NCBI GenBank assembly: GCA_937919075.1
Contig: CALFOF010000373.1
Location: forward strand, 1-8,398
Source of the DNA: an uncultured Cyanobium sp.
Lineage (GTDB): Bacteria; Cyanobacteriota; Cyanobacteriia; PCC-6307; Cyanobiaceae
DNA: 8,398 nucleotides
Reading direction: 5' to 3'
Part shown: positions 1-6,834 of the stretch, in pieces
Layout: each line of letters starts with the position of its first letter
Position numbering within the stretch: the first letter of the stretch is position 1
The notes under the pieces: generated by a model
Database searches by the model: none
Seen by the model: only the letters and a program-made list of their open reading frames with translations
Told to the model about the DNA's origin: nothing
Program-made: the position numbers and the translations under genes

Positions 1-834
1 GCCGCGATACACCATCACCTGGCCGCGCAGATGCAGGCGCAGCGCCCGGGCCAGGGCCAGCCGTTCGGTGTCCCGGCCCTTGCGGATCAGGTCGTCCACG
101 TCGTCGCGGTGGCTGACGGTGATCGTGGCCTGCTCAATGATCGGGCCGCCATCGAGTTCCTCGGTCACGTAGTGGGCGGTGGCTCCGATCAGCTTGACCC
201 CCCGCTCCCAGGCGCGGTGATAAGGCTGGGCACCCTGGAAAGCGGGCAGAAACGAGTGGTGGATGTTGATCACCGGCGGCGCCGCCAGCAGGAAGGCCGG
301 GCTCAGCACCTGCATGTACTTGGCCAGCACCACCAGGTCGATCTCCAGCTCGCTCAGCAGCTGCCGCTGGGCCTGCTCCACCTGCTCGCGGCTGGCGGCA
401 TTGATCGGCAGATGCACGAAGCGGGCGCCGAAATCGGCGGCGAGCGGCTCCAGATCCGGATGGTTGGACACCACCAGCGGCACCTGCATCGGCAGCTCAC
501 CGGCTCTGGTGCGCCAGAGCAGATCCACCAGGCAATGGTCCTGGCGGCCCACGAAGATCGCCACGCGTGGGTGGCCGTCGGAGAAGCGCAGCGATCCTTC
601 TCCTCCCAGCCGCTCGGCCAAGGCCAGCGCCGCCGGGCCGATCGCCTCCCGCGGCAGGCCGAAGCCCTCCACCTCCCACTCCAGCCGGCTGAGAAACAGG
701 CCGGCGCCGGCATCGGTGTGGTGATCGGCATGACGGATATTGCCGCCATTGGCTGCCACCCAGCCCGAAAGGGTGCTCACCAGCCCGGGACGGTCGGGGC
801 AGATCACCTGAAGGATCGCCGTGGGGAGGGTCAT
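1..834 (-). CDS. purU: Formyltetrahydrofolate deformylase PurU (C-terminal end cut by window edge)
   Basis: PurU hydrolyses 10-formyl-tetrahydrofolate to formate and tetrahydrofolate in the cytoplasm. In E. coli this balances one-carbon pools and supplies formate for purine synthesis. The minus-strand reading frame gives 278 residues from the chosen start and is still open at base 1. An N-terminal ACT-type domain (about residues 6-85) carries ICPDRPGLVS. It is followed by a GART-type formyltransferase domain from about residue 89, with NIHHSFLPAF and the stretch HYVTEELDGGPIIEQ. The expected catalytic triad is present at about N190, H192 and D228. E. coli PurU has 280 residues, so only a few C-terminal residues should be missing. 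The start at 834 puts the CPDRPG motif at the same distance from Met as in E. coli. An in-frame ATG at 858 adds eight residues and cannot be excluded, because neither start has a clear ribosome binding site. The gene is divergent from psbQ. Confidence 0.95.
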   Translation of the reverse strand, partial: MTLPTAILQVICPDRPGLVSTLSGWVAANGGNIRHADHHTDAGAGLFLSRLEWEVEGFGLPREAIGPAALALAERLGGEGSLRFSDGHPRVAIFVGRQDHCLVDLLWRTRAGELPMQVPLVVSNHPDLEPLAADFGARFVHLPINAASREQVEQAQRQLLSELEIDLVVLAKYMQVLSPAFLLAAPPVINIHHSFLPAFQGAQPYHRAWERGVKLIGATAHYVTEELDGGPIIEQATITVSHRDDVDDLIRKGRDTERLALARALRLHLRGQVMVYRG

Positions 835-864
835 CACCGCCGGGTTGGTCAGGGGCATTGTGCC

Positions 865-880
865 GCCCGCCCTGGCGGGC
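865..880. repeat. GC-rich inverted repeat upstream of purU
   Basis: GCCCGC (865-870) and GCGGGC (875-880) flank CCTG, and the arms are self-complementary out to 7 bp if the loop is closed to 2 nt. It lies in the 133 nt gap between the divergent purU and psbQ genes, seven bases upstream of the alternative purU start. It could fold in a purU leader transcript or be a binding site. No T-tract follows on either strand, so I do not call it a terminator. Confidence 0.35.
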
Positions 881-933
881 CGGGCCTGCCGTCGGGGCCG
901 ATGGTGCGGCTCACAGCCACAACGCTGCAGGAA

Positions 934-948
934 CGGACCTAAAGTCCG
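934..948 (+). promoter_or_regulatory. Inverted repeat with a possible -10 element upstream of psbQ
   Basis: CGGAC (934-938) and GTCCG (944-948) flank CTAAA. Within it, TAAAGT (940-945) fits the loose TANNNT pattern of cyanobacterial -10 elements, 22 nt before the psbQ start. I see no convincing TTGACA-like -35 box at the right spacing. The site may be an operator overlapping the promoter, or a small hairpin near the mRNA 5' end. Both readings are inference. Confidence 0.3.
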
Positions 949-967
949 CACGCCTGTTCCCGTCGTC

Positions 968-1450
968 ATGGTCGCTCAGCTGGTTTTCGCGCTTCGTTCC
1001 GCTCTGAAGCGCTTCGCCGTGCTCAGCCTTGCCGTGGTTCTCTGCCTGGGGCTGGCCGCCTGCGATGGCAACCAGGCCCGCAAGCCGCCCACCATCAGCC
1101 CAGCGGACATGGCCCTGATCCAGCGCCAGGCCGCCGGCTTCCAGGCCGCCAAAGACCGGCTGCCCGAACTGGCCGAGCTGATCAACGAACGCAACTGGGT
1201 GTTCACCCGCAACCTGATCCACGGTCCGATGCAGGAAGTGGGCCGCGAGATGCTCTACATCAACCAGCGTCTGCTGCCCGCCGACCGCCCAGCCGCCACC
1301 AAGCTCACCAATCAGCTCAAGGCCGCCCTGGCCGAACTCGATGAAGCCGCCAAGCTTCAGGATGGCGAGCGGCTGCGCAAGGGCTACATCAAGGTGGCCA
1401 GCGGCTTCGGTGCCTACGCCGACGTGATCCCCGCCGACCCGCTCGGCTGA
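968..1450 (+). CDS. psbQ: Photosystem II lipoprotein PsbQ (cyanobacterial type)
   Basis: PsbQ is an extrinsic lumenal subunit that stabilises the oxygen-evolving side of photosystem II. The protein has 160 residues. The first 31 form a lipoprotein signal: basic start with R10, K14 and R15, a hydrophobic core, and a lipobox LAAC with the lipidated Cys at position 32. The mature part, about 129 residues, is helical and has the family's typical segments: AKDRLPELAELI, NWVFTRNLIHGPM, a YINQRLLP-like stretch, and a C-terminal helix ending in YADVIP. These fit the four-helix PsbQ bundle. The ATG at 968 was chosen because it puts the signal peptide at the N-terminus. The frame is open further upstream, but that part would overlap purU and lacks signal character. 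The stop lies 14 nt before the next gene on the same strand, which suggests a shared transcript. No clear Shine-Dalgarno sequence is visible. Confidence 0.92.
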   Translation: MVAQLVFALRSALKRFAVLSLAVVLCLGLAACDGNQARKPPTISPADMALIQRQAAGFQAAKDRLPELAELINERNWVFTRNLIHGPMQEVGREMLYINQRLLPADRPAATKLTNQLKAALAELDEAAKLQDGERLRKGYIKVASGFGAYADVIPADPLG

Positions 1451-1464
1451 TCCACCCAGCCTCC

Positions 1465-2571
1465 TTGTCCGCTTCCCTGCTGCAAGCCCCCTCGCCCCAA
1501 GCCCCCGCAGCCCGTGTGGTGGTGATCGGCGCCGGCATCATCGGCCTGGCTGCGGCCTGGTGGCTTCAGCGCTGCGGCCATGCGGTGGTGCTGGTGGATC
1601 CAGCCTCCCACGGCCCCCAGCCCGAAGGCAGCGGCAGCAGCGCCGCACTCGGGGTGCTGATGGGGGAGGTGTTCCATCGCAGCAGCGGCCGGGCCTGGCA
1701 GCTGCGGCAGCAATCGTTGCAGTTGTGGCAGCAGTGGTGCGCCGAGCTGGCCACGGCCGGCCAGCCGGTTCCCCACCGGCAGGGCCTGCTGCTGCTGGCC
1801 GCCAGCGCCCAGGAGCAGGAGCGCCTCGAAGCCCTTGCCTTGAACCGTCAGGCCCTAGGAATGGCCATGGAGCTATGGCAGCGGCCAGCGCTGGAAGCCC
1901 TTTGCCCCGCCCTGCCACGCGGCGCCCTGGCGGGGCTGTTCTCCCCCCGCGACGGCCAGCTCGATCCCCTGGCCGCCATGGCCGCCTTCCGCCACGACGG
2001 CCAGGCGCGCGGCCTGGAGCTGCGGGCGGATCGGGTGGCAGCCCTGGAGCGCCGCAACGGCCGCTGGCACCTGTCGCTGCAGGGGGGCGGCGGGCTTGAG
2101 GCCCCCTGGGTGCTGGTGGCCGCCGGCCTGGCCAGCCCGGCGCTGCTGGCACCGCTCGGCCATGAGCGGCCACTGGAGCCGGTGCTGGGCCAGGCCGCCG
2201 AGCTGGAGGTCGGTCCTGAGCTCACCACCACCTGGCCGGCGAGCGTGGTGTGGCGGGGCATCAACCTCGTGCCGCGCCCGCAGCGGCGGCTGTGGCTGGG
2301 CGCCACCTTGGAGCCCGGGCTCAGCGCCGATCCAGCCCGCTGGAACGCCCTGCGCCAGCTCGAGGGCGAAGCGCCGGAATGGCTCGCAGGCGCGTGCGTG
2401 CTGCGCCGCTGGCAGGGCCTGCGGGCGCGGCCGGTGGGCCGGCCGGCGCCGCTGCTCGAGCTACTGGAGCCGGGGCTGTTGCTGCTCTCCGGCCACTACC
2501 GCAATGGCGTGCTGCTGGCGCCGGCCAGTGCCGCCTGGGCTGCTGAGCTGATCGCTACCGCGAGCCCTTGA
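1465..2571 (+). CDS. thiO: FAD-dependent glycine/D-amino acid oxidase family protein, ThiO-like
   Basis: This flavoprotein belongs to the D-amino acid oxidase fold. ThiO oxidises glycine to iminoglycine for the thiazole part of thiamin, releasing hydrogen peroxide. The 368 residues match the roughly 369 of Bacillus subtilis glycine oxidase. An N-terminal Rossmann motif VVIGAGIIGLAAA (residues 19-31) ends in an acidic residue, D45, which should bind the FAD ribose. The C-terminus carries WQGLRARP (R320) and GHYRNGVLLAP (R346). These two arginines sit where glycine oxidase binds its substrate carboxylate. The middle is Leu- and Ala-rich with no membrane segment. The start is a TTG at 1465. No in-frame ATG precedes the FAD motif, and later GTG codons would cut into it. 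Spacing to psbQ suggests co-transcription. Family membership is firm. Glycine as the true substrate is inferred from motifs, because related oxidases share the fold. Confidence 0.8.
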   Translation: MSASLLQAPSPQAPAARVVVIGAGIIGLAAAWWLQRCGHAVVLVDPASHGPQPEGSGSSAALGVLMGEVFHRSSGRAWQLRQQSLQLWQQWCAELATAGQPVPHRQGLLLLAASAQEQERLEALALNRQALGMAMELWQRPALEALCPALPRGALAGLFSPRDGQLDPLAAMAAFRHDGQARGLELRADRVAALERRNGRWHLSLQGGGGLEAPWVLVAAGLASPALLAPLGHERPLEPVLGQAAELEVGPELTTTWPASVVWRGINLVPRPQRRLWLGATLEPGLSADPARWNALRQLEGEAPEWLAGACVLRRWQGLRARPVGRPAPLLELLEPGLLLLSGHYRNGVLLAPASAAWAAELIATASP

Positions 2572-2579
2572 TCATGCCC

Positions 2580-2592
2580 CCGATCTGATCGG
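2580..2592. repeat. Short palindrome after the ThiO-like gene
   Basis: CCGATC and GATCGG flank a single T, nine bases past the thiO stop. The arms are perfect over 6 bp. With a one-base centre it would be a poor RNA hairpin and is more like a DNA-binding palindrome, but chance is possible. The remaining bases up to 2644 show nothing recognisable. Confidence 0.25.
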
Positions 2593-2644
2593 AAGCGATC
2601 CCAACCGAGCATCGGCGAGTAGCGCTCTGCGCGTCCTGAACGAC

Positions 2645-2673
2645 AAAAAAAGCCCTCCGTGAGGAGGACTTTT
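2645..2673 (-). terminator. Intrinsic terminator of dnaK, probably bidirectional
   Basis: On the minus strand, AAAAGTCCTCC pairs with GGAGGGCTTTT across the loop TCAC. This gives an 11 bp stem with one G-U pair, and the transcript continues into a run of seven Ts. The stem lies 47 nt past the dnaK stop. Read on the plus strand, the stem has one C-A mismatch and runs into four Ts, so it may also end the ThiO-like transcript, less efficiently. Confidence 0.85.
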
Positions 2674-2695
2674 CTGCTGGGAAGCACAGGCAGGG

Positions 2696-2713
2696 GCAGG
2701 CCCGAAGGCCTGC
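2696..2713 (-). other. C(UUCG)G hairpin in the dnaK 3' untranslated region
   Basis: On the minus strand GCAGGCC and GGCCTGC flank TTCG. The RNA is a perfect 7 bp stem closed by C(UUCG)G, the exceptionally stable tetraloop. It begins 7 nt after the dnaK stop and precedes the terminator. No T-run follows, so it may protect the 3' end, act as an extra fold before termination, or reflect recoding-type structure next to the stop. Role unproven. Confidence 0.6.
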
Positions 2714-2720
2714 ACGAGCT

Positions 2721-4628
<1,908 letters not shown>

Positions 4629-4686
4629 GGTGTCCCACCCCCTCTGATTGGATCGAGTTCTTACGACTGCATCCTCAGCAACAGGG

Positions 4687-4698
4687 GCCTGGCCAGGC
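4687..4698. repeat. Perfect 12 bp palindrome upstream of dnaK
   Basis: GCCTGGCCAGGC is a perfect palindrome centred between 4692 and 4693. It lies about 59 bp upstream of the dnaK start, in the dnaK-aroE divergent region. Its symmetry would suit a dimeric regulator, but I recognise no known operator. Confidence 0.4.
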
Positions 4699-4751
4699 GA
4701 GGGGTGGTTTCCGAACTGCAGCCGTACCACAGCCTGTCTTCCGTTCGGCGA

Positions 4752-4764
4752 GGCCAGCGTGGCC
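4752..4764. repeat. 13 bp inverted repeat between dnaK and aroE
   Basis: GGCCA and TGGCC flank GCG. Its GGCCA/TGGCC arms share the TGGCCA core with the palindrome at 4687-4698, which lies about 65 bp away. The pair may be related half-sites for one regulator, or a by-product of high GC content. Confidence 0.3.
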
Positions 4765-4781
4765 GGGCTGAAGGCGGGCCA

Positions 4782-4808
4782 CCGATGATGCCGCTGATGC
4801 TGCTGATG
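4782..4808 (+). repeat. Three tandem imperfect 9-mers just upstream of aroE
   Basis: CCGATGATG, CCGCTGATG and CTGCTGATG follow each other without spacing and end 20 nt before the aroE ATG. Neighbouring units differ by one base each. The unit length is a multiple of three and every copy ends in ATG in the same frame, which is also the frame of the small ORF at 4785-4832. Confidence 0.6.
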
Positions 4809-4832
4809 GCGTCGCCGCACGCCCCTCCATGA
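4785..4832 (+). CDS. Possible 15-residue leader peptide upstream of aroE
   Basis: A short reading frame starts ATG ATG at 4785 and encodes [15 protein letters not shown]. Its TGA stop (4830-4832) overlaps the aroE ATG (4829-4831) as ATGA. That arrangement is typical of translational coupling, and four Met codons lie in the frame. The frame is open further upstream, and no clear ribosome binding site is visible, so it could be a chance product of the tandem repeat. I recognise no homologue. It is listed because the stop/start overlap would matter for aroE expression if it is translated. Confidence 0.25.
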   Translation: MMPLMLLMASPHAPP

Positions 4833-5806
4833 CCCACACCATCACCGGCCAGACCGCCCTGCTGGGCGTGCTCGGCGATCCGGTGCGCCATTCACTCTCC
4901 CCGGTGATGCACAACGCCGCCCTGCGGGCGCTCGGCCTCGACTGGATCTACCTGGCCCTGCCGGTGGCGGCCCCTGATCTGGTCACAGTGGTACGCGGCC
5001 TCGAAGCCATCGACTGCCGTGGCCTCAACATCACCCTGCCCCACAAGCAGGCGGTGGCGGCCCTCGCGGCGGAACTCAGTCCGCTGGCCCGCCGGGTCGG
5101 GGCCGTCAACACCTTGGTGCGCCGCGAAGCCGGCGGCTGGCTGGGCACCAACACCGATGTGGACGGCTTTCTGGCGCCGCTGCGGCAGGCGGGCGCTGAC
5201 GCCGGAGCAGGCGCCTGGGCCGGCCGGCGCGCCGTGCTGCTGGGCTGCGGCGGCAGCGCCCGCGCTGTGGTGGCCGGTCTCCATGAGCTGGGCCTGGAGC
5301 GCATCACCGTGGCCGCCCGCGACCCGGTGCGCCTGGCGGCCTTCCAGGCGGGCTGCGGCGCCTGGGCGCCGGCCCTCAACAGCTGGCACTGGAGCGCGGC
5401 AGCGGGAAACAACGCCGACGGCAACACCGATGGCAGCGGCGGCCGGAGCCTGGCGGAACTCCTGGCCAGCGCGGATCTGGTGGTGAACAGCACGCCGGTG
5501 GGCATGGGCGTGCCCCCCAGTACCCGTTCCCCCCTGGCGGTGGCGGAGCTGGAGGCGCTGCGCCCCGGCACGCTCGTCTACGACCTCATCTACACACCCC
5601 GCCCCACCCAACTGCTGCAGGACGCCGCCGCCCGGGGCTGCCGCACCCAGGACGGCCTGGAGATGCTCGTGCAGCAGGGAGCTGCGGCCCTCCAGCTCTG
5701 GATCACAGCAGCCGGCCAGGCGCTGCCGGTGCCCGTGGAAGCCATGCGCGCGGCGGCCACAGCGTGGCTGGTGGCACCTAGCGTGGGCGGACCCGGCCCC
5801 AGCTGA
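4829..5806 (+). CDS. aroE: Shikimate dehydrogenase (NADP+)
   Basis: AroE reduces 3-dehydroshikimate to shikimate with NADPH, the fourth step of the shikimate pathway to aromatic amino acids. The protein has 325 residues. The substrate domain has HSLSP (S22 and S24 bind shikimate), NITLPHK with catalytic K73, VGAVNT with N94, and NTDVDGF with catalytic D110. The Rossmann domain has [12 protein letters not shown] (137-148), then NSTPVGM (220-226) and [10 protein letters not shown] (251-260). [11 protein letters not shown] (274-284) closes the fold. It is longer than the usual 270-290 residues because of a hydrophilic Gly/Asn/Asp-rich insert at about 190-206 and a Gly/Pro tail. The insert comes just before the NSTPVGM strand and is probably a surface loop. 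The start fits the family, but no good Shine-Dalgarno is visible. Its stop overlaps the next start by one base. Confidence 0.95.
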   Translation: MTHTITGQTALLGVLGDPVRHSLSPVMHNAALRALGLDWIYLALPVAAPDLVTVVRGLEAIDCRGLNITLPHKQAVAALAAELSPLARRVGAVNTLVRREAGGWLGTNTDVDGFLAPLRQAGADAGAGAWAGRRAVLLGCGGSARAVVAGLHELGLERITVAARDPVRLAAFQAGCGAWAPALNSWHWSAAAGNNADGNTDGSGGRSLAELLASADLVVNSTPVGMGVPPSTRSPLAVAELEALRPGTLVYDLIYTPRPTQLLQDAAARGCRTQDGLEMLVQQGAAALQLWITAAGQALPVPVEAMRAAATAWLVAPSVGGPGPS

Positions 5807-6270
5807 TGGACATCCCCATCTGGCAACGTTTCCTGGCCGTTCTGGCCTACCTGCTGCCCTGGAGCGATGCCCTTCCCTTCGGCAGGGACCTGTTCGGCCT
5901 GTTTCCGCTGCTTCAGTGGCTGGCCGTTCCGGCGCTGCCGTTGGCCACCCTGCAGCAATTGGTTCCCTTCGGTGGGTTCGTGATCTTCCTGGTGCTGTTC
6001 CTGGCGGTGGTGCGCAACGCGCGGGTGCCTTACTTCCTCCGCTTCAACGTGCTGCAGGCGATCCTGATCGACATCGTGTTGATCCTGGTATCGCTCACCT
6101 TCCAGATCCTGCTGAGCCCTCTGGCGGGCAGCTTCGCCCTGCGCACCCTCAGCAACACGGTGTTTCTCGGCACGCTGCTGCTTGTGCTGTTCGCCGTGAT
6201 CCAGTGCGTCCGCGGCAAAGAACCCGATATCCCCACCGTGTCTGAGGCGGTGCGCATCCAGCTGTTCTGA
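5806..6270 (+). CDS. Tic20-family membrane protein
   Basis: The product has 154 residues, mostly hydrophobic, with about four membrane segments (roughly 6-22, 55-70, 83-104 and 115-135) and short loops. Tic20-family marks are AYLLPWSDALPFG (14-26) and RVPYFLRFNVLQAILIDI (73-90). In chloroplasts Tic20 is a core component of the inner-envelope protein import channel. The role of the cyanobacterial relatives is not settled, so I give no symbol. The ATG at 5806 shares its A with the aroE TGA stop (TGATG), which implies translation coupled to aroE. rpsF follows after 110 nt on the same strand. The last residues (about 136-154) are polar and probably cytoplasmic or stromal-like. Family membership is fairly sure; function is open. 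Confidence 0.85.
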   Translation: MDIPIWQRFLAVLAYLLPWSDALPFGRDLFGLFPLLQWLAVPALPLATLQQLVPFGGFVIFLVLFLAVVRNARVPYFLRFNVLQAILIDIVLILVSLTFQILLSPLAGSFALRTLSNTVFLGTLLLVLFAVIQCVRGKEPDIPTVSEAVRIQLF

Positions 6271-6300
6271 GCTGCTGCTGCAGAGCTGTCCGGCCCAACG

Positions 6301-6310
6301 GTTAGGCTAA
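6301..6310 (+). promoter_or_regulatory. Weak candidate -10 region for rpsF
   Basis: The A/T-rich stretch GTTAGGCTAA stands out in a GC-rich gap 70-80 nt upstream of rpsF. It contains TAGGCT and GCTAAT, both partial matches to a TATAAT box. No clear -35 box is visible. It would leave a leader of about 65 nt that includes the structured segment at 6332-6379. Low confidence. Confidence 0.3.
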
Positions 6311-6331
6311 TGAGTCCGTTGCTGGCTGCCC

Positions 6332-6379
6332 ACGGGTTGCTGGCCTCATCCGAGCCCGTCACGGAGCTTTCATTCCCGT
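6332..6379 (+). promoter_or_regulatory. Possible structured leader of rpsF with alternative pairings
   Basis: ACGGG (6332-6336) can pair with CCCGT at 6355-6359 or with a second CCCGT at 6375-6379 that abuts the rpsF ATG. The first hairpin leaves an unpaired TCCGAG just 5' of its closing strand. The second would mask the start. Bacterial rpsF leaders can bind the S6:S18 complex through a stem with an unpaired CCG, so this may be such an autoregulatory element. The match is by eye only. Confidence 0.3.
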
Positions 6380-6380
6380 C

Positions 6381-6752
6381 ATGTCGCAGAAGCCTTACTA
6401 CGAAACGATGTACATCCTTCGTCCGGACATCCCGGAGGAAGAGGTGGAAACGCATGTCAACAAATACCGTGACATCGTCATCGAAGCTGGCGCTGAAGTG
6501 CTCGACACCCAGATGCGCGGCAAGCGCCGTCTGGCCTACACGATTGCCAAGCACCGCGAAGGCATTTACGTGCAGCTCAACCACAACGGCGATGGCCAGC
6601 AGGTGGCCGCGCTCGAGCGGGCGATGCGTCTCAGCGAAGACGTGATCCGCTACCTCACCGTCAAGCAGGACGGCCCGATGCCAGCCCCACGCGCCAGTGG
6701 TGCCGCGGCGGCTGAAGCCGAACCCCAGCCCGCTGTGGCTGTGGCCTCCTGA
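6381..6752 (+). CDS. rpsF: 30S ribosomal protein bS6
   Basis: bS6 binds the central domain of 16S rRNA together with bS18 in the platform of the small subunit. The protein has 123 residues. The core (about 1-98) has [11 protein letters not shown] (6-16), GKRRLAYTI with [10 protein letters not shown] (47-66), and a C-terminal helix ending in [11 protein letters not shown] (85-95). This matches the bacterial S6 fold. From about residue 99 there is a Pro/Ala-rich tail ([16 protein letters not shown] and on), which is probably disordered. It lacks the Glu-rich end that RimK extends in E. coli. The ATG at 6381 directly precedes the conserved N-terminal strand. A GGAG at 6363-6366 is about 14 nt upstream, rather far for a Shine-Dalgarno. 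The partner gene rpsR is not in the window. Confidence 0.97.
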   Translation: MSQKPYYETMYILRPDIPEEEVETHVNKYRDIVIEAGAEVLDTQMRGKRRLAYTIAKHREGIYVQLNHNGDGQQVAALERAMRLSEDVIRYLTVKQDGPMPAPRASGAAAAEAEPQPAVAVAS

Positions 6753-6771
6753 CGCTGAACTCACGCCGGCA

Positions 6772-6795
6772 GGACCGTTGCAGTCGCAGCGGTCC
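6772..6795 (+). terminator. Strong hairpin after rpsF, possible terminator or attenuator
   Basis: GGACCGTTGC (6772-6781) pairs with GCAGCGGTCC (6786-6795) across the loop AGTC. All ten pairs form, with one G-U. It lies 19 nt past the rpsF stop. No T-tract follows, so it is not a classic intrinsic terminator. It could protect the rpsF 3' end, mark a processing site, or stop transcription partially before the downstream gene. Confidence 0.45.
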
Positions 6796-6804
6796 CGGAT
6801 AGCC

Positions 6805-6811
6805 TGTAAAT
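6805..6811 (+). promoter_or_regulatory. Candidate -10 element for the RodZ-like gene
   Basis: TGTAAAT is the most A/T-rich spot between rpsF and the next gene and resembles an extended -10 box. A transcript starting about 7 nt later would have a very short leader before the TTG start at 6835. I see no convincing -35 element, which would have to fall inside the preceding hairpin. Weak call. Confidence 0.25.
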
Positions 6812-6834
6812 CACCTTGACCCCCGTTCTGGACG

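Noticed and set aside
31..942. A 303-codon plus-strand frame over purU
   Set aside because: The minus strand encodes an unmistakable PurU. The plus-strand product shows no family signal and is Gln/His/Gly-rich as expected of a shadow frame.
821..967. N-terminal extension of PsbQ from an upstream GTG
   Set aside because: It would run into purU and place the lipoprotein signal peptide in the middle of the protein.
1538..2173. Long open frames opposite and in other frames of the ThiO-like gene
   Set aside because: They are Arg/Pro/Ala/Gly-rich products of high GC content and overlap a gene with clear FAD-binding and substrate-binding motifs.
4629..4820. N-terminal extension of DnaK by 64 codons
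   Set aside because: The extra sequence has no similarity to any Hsp70 N-terminus, and [14 protein letters not shown] is the conserved start. The open frame is probably chance in GC-rich DNA.
4629..4828. CIRCE heat-shock operator upstream of dnaK
   Set aside because: I searched by eye for TTAGCACTC and GAGTGCTAA arms and found neither.
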